In this document: piece after piece, positions 33,780 through 44,962 of the stretch
How the letters are laid out: every line of letters starts with the position of its first letter
Numbering within the stretch: position 1 is the first letter of the stretch
Assembly (NCBI RefSeq): GCF_040954645.1
Contig: NC_092810.1
Span: 8,664,185-8,728,184, forward strand
Direction of reading: 5' to 3'
From: Diabrotica undecimpunctata
Lineage: Eukaryota > Arthropoda > Insecta > Coleoptera > Chrysomelidae
DNA length: 64,000 bases
Program-made: the position numbers and the translations under genes
Notes under the pieces: model-generated
The model's database searches: none
Told to the model about the DNA's origin: nothing
The model's input: only the letters and a program-made list of their open reading frames with translations

Positions 33780-36060
33780 TATCTATCCAAAATAAAATGA
33801 GCTATGCTAAGGATAGTCAAGGAAAGTCGCGAAACCAACTCTTGGTGGTACACTGAATTGAAACACCTAAGAAAGATAGCAAGAACAACTTTTAATAGAG
33901 CCAAACGCACCAAACTCAAAGAGGATTGAAATTATTATCAATCAAACCTCAAAGAGTTTAAAAAAGTCTGTAAACAAAGACAAAGAGCTGCTTGGAGAAC
34001 CTTCTGTGAGGAAATCGAAGATTTCCCGCAAGCTTCCAGGCTACAAAAAGCTTCCACCCCTTGCGAAAGTGGTGAGGTTGATCAGAACAATGATTAATGA
34101 GGAAAAGGTAAAATGGGCCATATTGTGGTTCACCCCTTTCAAATCACCAGGGCCTGACGGCATATATACAGCCTTATTACGGTGGAGACTGGATATCTTT
34201 TTGCCGCACCTCGTAGAAATATTCAGAGCCTCTTTTGCTCTGAGATATATTCCTAGGAAGTGGAAAGAGGTACGTGTGGTCTTCATAACAAAACCAGGTA
34301 GGGTGGACAACACCCTACCAAAGGCTTTCCGAGCAATTAGCTTAACATCCTTTCTGTTAAAAACGATGGAAAGGCTATGCGAGAGGTAAATAAGAGATGA
34401 AGTTCTGGTCCATAACCCACTTCACCCAAATCAGCATGCAAATACTTCAGGAACATCTACCGATTCTGTACTGCATAATGTAGTGGGAAGAATTGAAAGA
34501 TCGCTGGATAATAAAGAATCCACCCTAGGTATATTTATAGACATTGAGGGAGCGTTTGATAAAACCACATTCCCAACCATCACCCAATAGCATAACGTCA
34601 GGAATGTTCCCCTGACGTAAGCGAATGAATATTCAGTATGCTCTCTAATAGAGCATTAAGCATAAATATAGAAGACGTTTCTGTTAGAGGCATCGTTACG
34701 AGGGGTTGTCCACAGGGAGGGGTGCTATCACCACTCCTCTAGAACATAGTTCTAGATACCCTGGTTGACCAACTCAGCAGCAACGGTTTCTACACATTAG
34801 CCTATGCAGACGATATTGCTGTCCTGCAAAGCTGTAAGTTTGAGAACACACTATGTGAGAGATTACAAGTTGCTCTCCGACTAATAGAAACATGGTGCAA
34901 GGAACACTCACTAACTATAAATCCTAAGAAAACAGAGTCTAAATTTTTCTGGCGAGGTTAGGTACCTTGGTATTACCCTTGACAGGAAGTTAACATGGAA
35001 CTCACACTTTGACGGTAGAGCTAAAAGAGCATATATTGCCTATGAGCAGTGTCGATGAACAGTGGGATCTTTCGCCCAGGGTGATCGCCTGGGTCTACAC
35101 TGCTGTCATTAGGGCAATGCTAACTTACGGAGCTATTGCTTTGGTACCAAAAGTGCTACAGGCAACAGTGATTAACAAACTAAAGCACATTCAGCGGAAA
35201 CAAGACAGTATAGGGAGAGAAACGTGGCAAATGTCTATATACACCGATGACTCCAAAATAAAAGAAGGGTCAGGATGCGGGATACACCAGATCACTGAAC
35301 CTAAGAATAAAGTGGGGCATGGGCAAAAATCAGCGTAGTTCAGACAGAACTGACAGGTATTTCCATAGCCGCAAAAGAGATAACCCAAAAAGATATAGCA
35401 GGGAAAACTATAATGATCTGCGCAGCAACTAGAATGATAGCAGACAAGCGCTACTAACATTGAGTAGACCACGTGTCACATCAGGGTTAGTAATGGAGTG
35501 TCACGGGTCACTAACTCAAGCTTCGGATGGTAATACTGTTATCCTGAGGTGTCTTAAAGGACACAATAGGAATAAAAGCAACTTCATTGTTGACCAATTA
35601 TCTAGAAATGCGGCAGGCCTAAGACCTTAAGACCTGGGGATATTTTTTGTTGGTCAAGGATGTAAACTTGCCAGGGTAACAATAAGTAACCTTAAAGAGT
35701 CAGCATCAAAGAAGTACTTGGGAATGACCAGGAAAAACCTACGTTTGACAGTTTGTTTTTTAACTGGTCATTGTCAACTAAGCAAACACCTCCACACACT
35801 GGGGATAGCAGACACACCTCTATGTAGGAAGTTTGAACGAGAAGACGAAACTGTAAAGCATGTTTTATGTAAATGCCCGGAGTTATAGTTATTACGAGAG
35901 TACGCGTTCGGCGAGTCCTGGCCCACACCTGCCCACATAAGAGAGATGTCTCCTGGTGACTTGTCCACCTTCCTAGAACTGGCAGGATGGACAATGAGCT
36001 AAGGGCGACAGCTCCCTGGGAGGATACACAATGGGTCAAATGTGGCCTAAGTGCTGTGAA
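33780..36060 (+). pseudogene. R1/LOA/Jockey-superfamily LINE ORF2 remnant with RNase H
   Basis: Heavily mutated plus-strand ORF2. The linker gives NSWWYTELKHLRKIARTTFN and AAWRTFCEEIEDFPQASRL. RT gives KSPGPDGIYTALL, AFRAISLTSFLLKTMERLCE, IFIDIEGAFDKTTF, VTRGCPQGGVLSPLL, the catalytic YADDIAVLQ and LIETWCKEHSLTINPKKTES. The thumb has SPRVIAWVYTAVIRAMLTYG. RNase H is recognisable by MSIYTDDSKIKEGSGCGIH. The C-terminal zinc-binding-like tail has HLHTLGIADTPLCRKFERED followed by ETVKHVLCKCPEL, and GDLSTFLELAGW. Many stops and frameshifts. RNase H plus the CPQGGVLSPLL signature argue for the R1/LOA/Jockey group rather than RTE. 5' truncated, with no clear TSD. Confidence 0.75.
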
Positions 36061-36337
36061 ACTTAACTCGCCATCCCTGCTCTACAGATACAGATACAGA
36101 TGTGGTTTATAAAGGGTTGCGATAAAGTATGGAACCCGGTAAATATCTTTGAAACGAAAAAGACGATATTCATAAATCTTCATGATACAAATCGCATTTA
36201 TTGCCATAATTTTTATTACTAAATTATAAAATATTAGAATTAAATATCATCAAGCAAATAACAGTAAATAATGGGTACAACCAACAAAGAATAAACAAAA
36301 GCAAACAACAAAAGCCAAAAGTAAAAGCACTTACCCA

Positions 36338-36454
36338 AAAACTTACATAGGTCAAACTGGTAGAACTTGTAACAAACGTATAGCAGGGCACAAAAAGGCT
36401 TTCAGTAATAGGAAATCAAATTCTACCTACGCACTTCACCTATTCTTTTATTGA
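36338..36454 (+). pseudogene. Penelope-like GIY-YIG endonuclease fragment
   Basis: The frame from 36338 to the stop at 36452-36454 reads KTYIGQTGRTCNKRIAGHKK, then AFSNRKSNSTYALHLFFY. YIGQTGR followed by R/K-x-x-x-H matches the GIY-YIG nuclease found at the C-terminus of Penelope-like retroelements. The reading may continue frame-shifted to about 36520 as NKFCKNVENKSF. No Penelope RT was found upstream, where the R1/LOA-like LINE remnant ends, so this is an isolated 3' fragment. Confidence 0.65.
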
Positions 36455-36520
36455 TAATAAATTTTGTAAAAATGTTGAAAACAAAAGTTTTCAATGTTTT
36501 ATTCTTAGTTCTTAATTTTC

Positions 36521-37138
36521 ATTTTGAAATTTTTTATCAGGGAAACCCCATTGACCTACATCTAAGGCAAATTAACCTTTTCTGTCAGTGTCGTATAAAA
36601 TTTTGATTTCGTGCCGATCGCTGTACGCCTTTGACAGCACCTGAAATTTAAAATTCATTACTTTTCTCTACAGTATTTTCCCTTTAGTTCTTATTCTTTT
36701 GTTTATTCGATATGGGCCAAACTGCAACTCCAAAGCGCCTCCACGCTTTTTACTTTCCACTGTACTAAAAAGACTTCGATATCTGCATATTTATTGCACA
36801 TTTTGTGGCGTTGCATTTGCATATCATTTTGAAAAGGAAATTTAATTTCTCGTAATGTTTTTACAATGGAAAAAGCCGACGTTAATTTACTTTTTTAAGA
36901 GTGCAAAATAAAATTAGGTTGATTTTTATTTTGAAAATCTGGAAATTATGAGAATTTCTTATGAATTTTAATGAAACATTAAGCCAGAACTTAAACCGAA
37001 CTAAATTAAAAGTGCCGCACAAAAGTAGGAATTAAATCGACATTTTCCGGCTTTTTAAATAGTGTTTGGGAAGTACCAGAAGTTTTGAAATTACCGCGAA
37101 TGTGTAAATCGGCGGTTTATATCTTTTTAAAGTTTATT
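36521..37138. other. No recognised gene
   Basis: Spacer between the Penelope fragment and the family B LINE. No ORF, inverted repeat or family motif recognised. Confidence 0.45.
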
Positions 37139-37149
37139 AGAAATAGTAT

Positions 37150-38880
37150 ACAACAAAGGCACGATTTTTTAAATTTACATAAAAAGGTAAAAGAGTTTAC
37201 ATCGACTACCAAGAGAACGACTTTTCACACCATGCTGAACACGGATGGCAAACTGCTAGAATCAACGGAAGATAAACTGAAAGAATGGGAAAACTACATT
37301 AAAATTCTTTTTCACGACATACGAGAAGAACCAAGATTGGAAAATAACAACGAAGGGCCAACAATTCTGAAATCTGAAATCATAAATGCAATTAATCATC
37401 TTCAAACAAATAAAAGCACAGGTCCAGACGGAATATACCCAGAAACGTTAAAATTAATCAGCGAAGAAAATATCGAAATATTTGTCCTTTTATTCAATCG
37501 CATTTATGATACAGGTAAAATACTCCAAGATTGGCTGGAGCCAATATTCATCCCACTATCAAAAAAGCCAAACCCACAACACTGCAATGAGTTCCGTCTG
37601 ATAAGCCTTATGAGTCATGCAGTAAAAGTCCTACTAAAATCGTACATAATCGTATCTATAGAAAGTGCGAAACAATCATCGGAGACGATAAGTTTGGATT
37701 CAGAGCCGGCATGGGAACGAGAGAAGCCCTGTTCAGTTTACTAGTTCTCGCCCAAAAATGCTACGACCAACAGAAAGATATATTTATATGCTTTATAGAC
37801 TTCGAAAAAGCATTTGATAGAGTAAGACACGACCTAATATTAGAACGTTTGCAAGAAGTCGGTTTAGAAGGAAAAGACATCAAATTCTTAAAAAACTTGT
37901 ACTGGAACCAAAACGCCAGAGTTAGGATCGAAGGTTCCACATCCGCAGAAGTAGAAATTAGGAGGGGAGTTAGACAAGGATGTGTTCTGTCGCCTCTGCT
38001 GTTTAATCTTCACTCCTAGTTTCTATTTAAAGAAGCATTGGAGGATTCCAAGGATGGAGTCAATGTGAATGGCGTAAATATCAACAGTATCAGATACGCC
38101 GATGATACAGTGTTAATTGCGGATTCCGACTTAGGTCTACAACGACTCATCGACAAGACCAACTCGACCTGTGAGCAATTTGGTATGAAAATAAACATTA
38201 AAAAAACCAAAGTGATGTCAATCCGAAAAAACCAAAACGTACCTCAACCTTGCACAATAAATGGGCACATTTTAGAACAGGTCAATAGATTTAAGTACCT
38301 GGGATGTTGGATCAATAGCAGCCTAAATCCTGATCTAGAAATAAGATCGAGAATAGAACAGGCCAGATAATCTTTCGAAAAAATAAAAAAACTACTTTGT
38401 GATTCTCGAATAAAACTCGAAATTCGACTACGTTTATCAAAATGCTACATCTGGTCGACTCTTCTATATGCAGTTGAAACGTGGACCCTTAAAACATCAA
38501 ACGTAAATAAATTGGAGGCCTTTGAAATGTGGATCTACCGGAGAATACTCAAAATTTCATGGACATCGCATACTTCAAACGAAGAAGTGCTGCATAGAAT
38601 AGGCAAGGAAAGAGAACTTTTTAACACAGTAAAAGTTAGAAAAATATCATACCTAGGCCACATACTAAGAAATAATAAGTACCATTATGTCCAACTTATA
38701 GTGAAAGGAAAAATCGAGAGAAAGAGAAGCCTAGGAAGGAAAAGACTATCGTGGTTCAGAAACATCCGACAATGGACAGGGCTAGATTTTGAACAGCTAA
38801 TAAGAACAGCTGAAGATAGAGAAGAGTTTAAAATTGTAGTAGCCAACCTCCATTGAGGAGAGGGCACTTTAAGAAGAAGA
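37150..38880 (+). mobile_element. Family B-related LINE (copy B2), 11-bp TSD
   Basis: 1731 bp, 5'-truncated, flanked by agaaatagtat (37139-37149 and 38881-38891), with an (AAG)n tail. It encodes the linker (FLNLHKKVKEFTSTTKRTTF) and RT: NKSTGPDGIYPETLKLI, LSKKPNPQHCNEFRLISLMS, IFICFIDFEKAFDRVRHD, RRGVRQGCVLSPLLFNLHS, RYADDTVLIAD with the catalytic pair intact, and NINIKKTKVMSI. The C-terminal region gives LEAFEMWIYRRILKISW, YLGHILRNNKYHYVQL and GRKRLSWFRNIRQW. Frame change near 37710 and stops at 38018 and 38368 inactivate it. It is clearly more diverged from copies B1 and 47690 than those are from each other. Confidence 0.88.
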
Positions 38881-38891
38881 AGAAATAGTAT

Positions 38892-39289
38892 TAGTTTGGT
38901 CAACTTTTTGAAGGACTACACAAAATACAAGACCCTTATTTGACTGCTATTTGCAAGATAATTAGATAAGGCTTGGAAGGAAAGCTTAGGTTTATTCGAA
39001 AAAATATTGTCATATGCATTGTCAGGTCACAAAAATTGTCATGAGATTTTTGCATAATATATTTTGTGAGATACCTCACAAATTCTTTAATTTATTTAAC
39101 CTTCATCACACGGGCCCCAAAAAATTACAGAAAAGTCGAGGTCTGAACGAACCCCATTCTTCAATGGGTGAAATATGCTTATACGAAAAAAAAACTGTAC
39201 CAGTAACAACAACTACATACTATTTGTACAATGTACACAAACTATCTCTGATTTTGCGTGGTCTAGACATACAAAATTGTTACATTTTA
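38892..39289. other. No recognised gene
   Basis: AT-rich spacer between two LINE copies of opposite strand. Nothing recognised. Confidence 0.45.
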
Positions 39290-40648
39290 CAGATATTTTA
39301 CTAGTGTTTCTGTCTTTGCCTCTACAACACACATGGTACCGCCCGCATGGTACATCTTTACTTTATTTATTGCAGCGAGGAAAAGTTCAGTGGTAGTCGT
39401 GTTATACCACTTTCGTAAATTTTGAAGCCAGGAAATGCGTCTTCTTCCCGGTCCTCTCTTACCATTTACTTTCCCTTGGAGAATCAGCTGGAGAAGGCCG
39501 TAACGTTCTTGATTTCTCATTACATGTCCCAGATATTCCAACTTTTTAGTTTTGACGGTCATGAGAATTTCACATTCTTTCCCCATTCTACGCAGGACCT
39601 CCACATTAGTAACTCTGTCAACCCAGGATATAAGTAAGATGCGCCTATAACACCACATTTCGAAAGCTTCGAGCCGATTCATAGATGCAACAGTCAGTGT
39701 CCATGCTTCCATTCCGTAGAGCAGAACTGTGAATGTGTAGCAGTTCAATAGACGGCATTTTGTTTTTAATGATATGTCTCGACTGTTGAAAATGGTTCTC
39801 ATTCTAACGAATGCTGCTTTTGCTTTTATTATTCGCTGTTTAATTTCTGTTGAGTGGTCCCATTGGCTATTTTGGCAAATTTAAATTGTCATAAATTTGG
39901 TTTTCTTTATGTTAAGAGCTAGTCCGTATCTGTTGCTGACTCCTGTTATGCGATTTGTTAATATCTGTAAGTCATTCAGATTATCGGCAAAAACTATAGT
40001 GTCATCTGCATATCTAATGTTATTCAACCATTCACCGTTTATTAGTATTCCTTTCGCACAACCGTCTAAAGCTTCCTTAAATACCCATTCAGAATAAATG
40101 TTGAACAACAATGGACAAAATACAGCCCTGTCGTACTCCACGTTCTATTGCAATTTTATCAGTTAACTGGTCTTCTATTTTGATTTTGGCCGTTTGATTG
40201 TAGTAAATGTTTCTGATAATTCTAAGATCTTTGTTGTCAATTCCAATTTCTTTCATTAGAGTCATTAATTTGTCATGTTTTACTCTGTCAAATGCCTTCT
40301 GGTAATCTATAAAGCATACGTATATGTCACAATTCACATCCCTGCATCTCTGAAATAGCACCTGTACAGCAAAAAGGGCCTCCCGTGTTCCCAGAGCATC
40401 ACGAAATCCAAATTTTGTTCTTGTTAGTTGTTCCTCACATTTGGTATATATTCTTTTGTGAATGACCTTTAGAAATGTTTTAAGTAAATGGCTCATAAGG
40501 CTTATAATTCTATAGTCTTCGCACTTTCTCGCATTGGGTTTTTTTGGAAGATTTATAAAAGTTGACACTAACCACTCTTGGGGAACCACGCCCGTATCAT
40601 ATATACTGTTAAATATATTTGTCAACCATTTTATGCTATCATAGTCCA
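39290..40648 (-). pseudogene. Family B-related LINE ORF2 fragment (copy B3)
   Basis: Minus-strand RT and C-terminal region. RT gives IYDTGVVPQEWLVSTFINLP, YRIISLMSHLLKTFLKVIH, ICFIDYQKAFDRVKHD-like YVCFIDYQKAFDRVKHDKL, ERGVRQGCILS, RYADDTIVFADNLNDLQ and ALNIKKTKFMTI. The C-terminal part gives VLLYGMEAWTLT, LEAFEMWCYRRILLISWVDR, YLGHVMRNQERYGLLQLILQ and GRRRISWLQNLRKW. Frame changes near 40110 and 39850 break it. Unlike the other family B copies there is no (GAA)n tail or TSD that I could find. Its 5' limit abuts a piggyBac remnant directly. Confidence 0.82.
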
Positions 40649-40649
40649 T

Positions 40650-41033
40650 AAGTTGCTAGTCCAGTTATTGCTATAACGTCTGAAAACATATTCCTTTACA
40701 AGTTCCTTGCCTAGTGCCAAAATATACAATTTACGCTTACTTATATTGTGCTTTTTCCAATCAGGATATTTTTCTAGCCACAATTTATAGGAATTAATAC
40801 CTGCGACATCAATAAAATGAGAGAATATGAATATAGCCATCGGCCAACGGTTTGTTTTTCTTTGTACCGTATAATCTTTAGCTAACTTATCGGTTCTATC
40901 GACAGCTCCTTTCGTTTTGTTGTAATGTAGAATAATTTCAAGTTTATAGGAGGGTTCTTCACCAACCACTTTGTCGTCAACACGCTCACTTGAAAGTAAG
41001 ATGACTGCAGTTCTTGGTTTTGAAAAATAAGAA
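40650..41033 (-). pseudogene. piggyBac-like transposase C-terminal fragment
   Basis: Minus-strand open stretch reading FSKPRTAVILLSSERVDD, then YNKTKGAVDRTDKLAKDY, TVQRKTNRWPMAIFIFSHFI, DVAGINSYKLWLEKYPD and KELVKEYVFRR. The YNKTKGxVDxxD motif carries a catalytic Asp of piggyBac transposases, and RKTxRWP with the following hydrophobic segment is also diagnostic. Only this C-terminal catalytic portion remains. It is cut on its 3' side by the family B3 LINE. No TTAA-flanked ends were found. Confidence 0.82.
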
Positions 41034-41750
41034 ACTAACTAACTTTCTAAAAGCAAACATACGTGAATAATCTATTTAATATTAAAATTATTTTAACTAA
41101 CTCTATTTTATATTTTAAAGTTTTTTTTTATATTAAAACTAGTATTTTCTTAAATACTTAACTGTAATCTTTAACTTTGTTAAAGAACATTTTGAAGACA
41201 CTTAAAACAAACAATTTGCAGGTTAGCACAGTTCTGTAGTAAATTTAATATAAAAACCCTCTGGCTACAAATCCACTACCGAGAAGTAAAGCTGAACTCC
41301 ATGCAAATGTGAGCTAATTAGGAGCTATAACCATTATTAGCATCGCTATTAACGCTTAGTTGGACCGTTGCATGAATTTTAAGAGCTTTGTTCTAATTTT
41401 CAATCCAACCGGAACTAGGCCGTATGTATGATTGTTTCTAACGAAGGTTTTTATGCAGGAAGACCGTAATTTTGTATGGTATTAGGTTAATAATGCTAGC
41501 CTGCAATCGTGATTAATATTGCACTGAATAAGGCTACATTACGAATTAGAATAAATGAAGTATAGATTTTTTGTTGCTTATTCCTACTTTTCTACTGTCA
41601 TGTAGTTAATGAGGCTATACCCAAATAAAACGTGATGTGCGCGCATTCTAAGGATATTGGCAGGAAATGTCGATTTTGATCAATGCCTTCAAATCGTGCC
41701 TTGGTTTCAAGGCTGTAAGTTTAATCATAATTTTCATAATTTTTTAATCA
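41034..41750. other. No recognised gene
   Basis: AT-rich sequence before the satellite array. No ORF or repeat structure recognised. Confidence 0.45.
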
Positions 41751-43735
41751 TTTCGATATACTCTGTACGAGTACTAGAAACCAATTCGCTAAGAATTTTG
41801 CTTAGTTGAGGAGATATGTTGTGGAATGCAATTTTTAGATTCCCCATGTCTCTCTTAACATCTTTATCAACGTCTGTTTTGCCTTGCAATTCTTAGAAGG
41901 CAGAGATTAAAGCGGAATTCTTGAATTTGGTTTCGAAAATTAGTCTACGATTTTATTATCAGATGTCGCTACATTGCGTCTATACGAAGCCATGTTAGAG
42001 TTGCTTCCTAAGACAGAAAATATTTATTTCACGTTCAGAGCGATTGCGAAAGCCGTTCTGATGAGGCCTATTGGTCCGAAATACGTATAAGCTGATGCGC
42101 AAGCGCCCTGTATGTGAAATTAAATCTTAACTGTCTTTTCCTTTTTATTTCGATATACTCTGTACGAGTACTAGAAACCAATTCGCTAAGAATTTTGCTT
42201 AGTTGAGGAGATATGTTGTGGAATGCAATTTTTAGATTCCCCATGTCTCTCTTAACATCTTTATCAACGTCTGTTTTGCCTCGCAATTCTTAGAAGGCAC
42301 AGATTAAAGCGGAATTCTTGAATTTGGTTTGCAAAATTAGTCTACGATTTTATTATTAGATGTCGCTACATTGCGTCTATAGGAAGCCATGTTAGAGTTG
42401 CTTCCTAAGATAGAAGAGATTTATTTGACGTCCAGAGCGTTTGCGAAAGCCGTTCTGATGATGCCTATTGGGCTGAAATACGTATAAACGGATGCGCAAG
42501 CTCCCTATACGTGAAATAAAATCTTAACTGTCTTTTCCTTTTTATTTCGATATACTCTGTACGAGTACTAGAAACCAATTCGCTAAGAATTTTGCTTAGT
42601 TGAGGAGATATGTTGTCGAATGCAATTTTTAGATTCCCCATGTCTCTCTTAACATCTTTATCAACGTCTGTTTTGCCTTGCAATTCTTAGAAGGCACAGA
42701 TTAAAGCGGAATTTTTGAATTTGGTTTGCAAAATTAGTCTACGATTTTATTATTAGATGTCGCTACATTGCGTCTATACGAAGCCATGTTAGAGTTGCTT
42801 CCTCAGACAGAAAAGATTTAATTCACGTTCAGAGCGATTGCGAAAGCCGTTCTGATGAGGCCTATTGGGCCGAAATACGTATAAGCGGATGCGCAAGCGC
42901 CCTGTACGTGAAATCAAATCTTAACTGTCTTTTCCTTTTTATTTCGATATACTCTGTACGAGTACTAGAAACCAATTCGCTAAGAATTTTGTTTAGTTGA
43001 GGACATATGTTGTGGAATGCAATTTTTAGATTCCCCATGTCTCTCTTAATATCTTTATCAACGTCTGTTTTGCCTTGCAATTCTTAGAAGGCAGAGATTA
43101 AAGCGGAATTCTTGAATTTGGTTTCGAAAATAAGTCTACGATTTTATTATCAGATGTCGCTACATTGCGTATATACGAAGCCATGTTAGAGTTGCTTCTT
43201 AAGACAGAAAATATTTATTTCACGTTCAGAGCGTTTGCGAAAGCCGTTCTGATGATGCCTATTGGGCTGAAATACGTATAAACGGATGCGCAAGCTCCCT
43301 ATACGTGAAATAAAATCTTAACTGTCTTTTCCTTTTTATTTCGATATACTCTGTACGAGTACTAGAAACCAATTCGCTAAGAATTTTGCTTAGTTAAGGA
43401 GATTTGTTGTAGAATGCAATTTTTAGATTCCCCGTGTCTCTCTTAACATGTTTATCAACGTCTGTTTTGTCTTGCAATTCTTAGAAGGCAGAGATTAAAG
43501 CGGAATTCTTGAATTTGGTTTCGAAAATTAGTCTACGATTTTATTATCAGATGTCGCTACATTGCGTCTATACGAAGCCATGTTCGAGTTGCTTCCTAAG
43601 ACAGAAAAGATTTATTTCACGTTCAGAGCGATTGCGAAAGCCGTTCTGATGAGGCCTATTGGGCCGAAATACGTATAAGCGGATGCGCAAGCGCCCTGTA
43701 CGTAAAATCAAATCTTAACTGTCTTTTCCTCTTTA
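41751..43735. repeat. Tandem satellite, five 397-bp monomers
   Basis: The landmark tttcgatata recurs at 41751, 42148, 42545, 42942 and 43339, exactly 397 bp apart each time. The last unit ends near 43735. The end of each unit (cgaaatacgtataagcgg and flanks) comes in two variants that alternate, units 1, 3 and 5 versus 2 and 4. The middle of the unit groups differently, 1, 4 and 5 versus 2 and 3. This indicates unequal exchange or gene conversion. Units 1-4 keep a 72-codon open frame on the minus strand, which I attribute to shared sequence rather than a gene. Confidence 0.95.
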
Positions 43736-44962
43736 ATTATAATTATTTAGACAATCAAAACTTTTATTACAGGCAATAATGAACAAGTCAAAACCAATGA
43801 TAAATTAAAGTATATAAAATTACTCTTCTAACCGAACAACACAGTTACAACCACTGAAACTGGAAAATTCGTTTTTTCCAGGTTTCACCTTCTCGCCGAA
43901 TGTGGGTAATCTGGATTTTAATTAGAGCTGCTCTAAATATTTCATTTAATCTTAAGACAAATCAATCTCTTAATTTTTTCAACCAAAAATTTTATTTTGT
44001 TCCTGAGCTCCTTTCGACTTTTTTTTTACCTTCCATTAGGCTTTGGAGCAGCGAATAATTGGATCCCAATAAAATATGTCCAAGGTATTTATTTAAGTTT
44101 TTTTCTGTAGGCAATCGATCATCATTTGTAAAAACTAAATCTAATGTTGATGGAAAATAGTTTATTCTGAAACGAGTTGGATTCATAATCAAATTGGTGT
44201 AGATTAGAACTTTGAACAAAGTTTATTAAAATGTTTCTCGCAATTGTGAGGTCATTGCTTACAACTGGCAAAGGCCAAAAGATATCAGGAAAATTGAAGT
44301 CACCAAATAAGACAAGGTTTTCAAGGTTTGAAATGAGTAACATTTTTTCGATCAAGATTTGGTCATCTTCTAGAACAGTACTACCTGGACGATATAGGCA
44401 CGCCAAATGAATAACAAGTGAATTGTGAGAAATTTTTAAACTTCAATGTTAGGAACAACAATATTCAGATTAGCAACAGAAAAAGTTTCAGAAATTTCTA
44501 AAGACAGGTATATGCATACTCCTCCCCTCTTCGACTGCTGCGATCAAATCTGTAGAGTATCCATCTATAGTATATAAATTGTCAGGATCTATTTGTGTTG
44601 GCCAAGTCTCGGTTATTAGTATTATTTTAGGTTTTAAATCCTGAATGTAACATATTAGTTTATTAAATTTAGAATGAAGTGTAGCCAAATTGGTACAACA
44701 GCAGAGCCAGTCGCAAAAGGCAGTTTTTTTAATATTACTGTCGAAAATGAGTAATTTTTGGTATACCACGTACGTATTTTATTGTTAAATTTTGTTCGCC
44801 GTTTTCTTTTCTAATCTCTAACTCAGATCGCAAATCTTTTAAAAAGTTAACTTGCGTTGGTGTCTTATCATCAACAATGGATACATTTTTTGTTTTTACT
44901 TTCTCTAAGAGTTTCTTTTTATTTCGCAGAATTTGTTTAGCTTCATACTCATTATTCATGAC

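Noticed and set aside
42068..43080. Repeated 72-codon open frames on the minus strand, nearly identical, 397 bp apart
   Set aside because: They recur only because the satellite monomer recurs. They are absent in the fifth unit and show no known domain.
41751..43735. Regularly spaced repeats considered as a CRISPR-like array
   Set aside because: The 397-bp units are contiguous with no unique spacers and the context is eukaryotic. It is a satellite.
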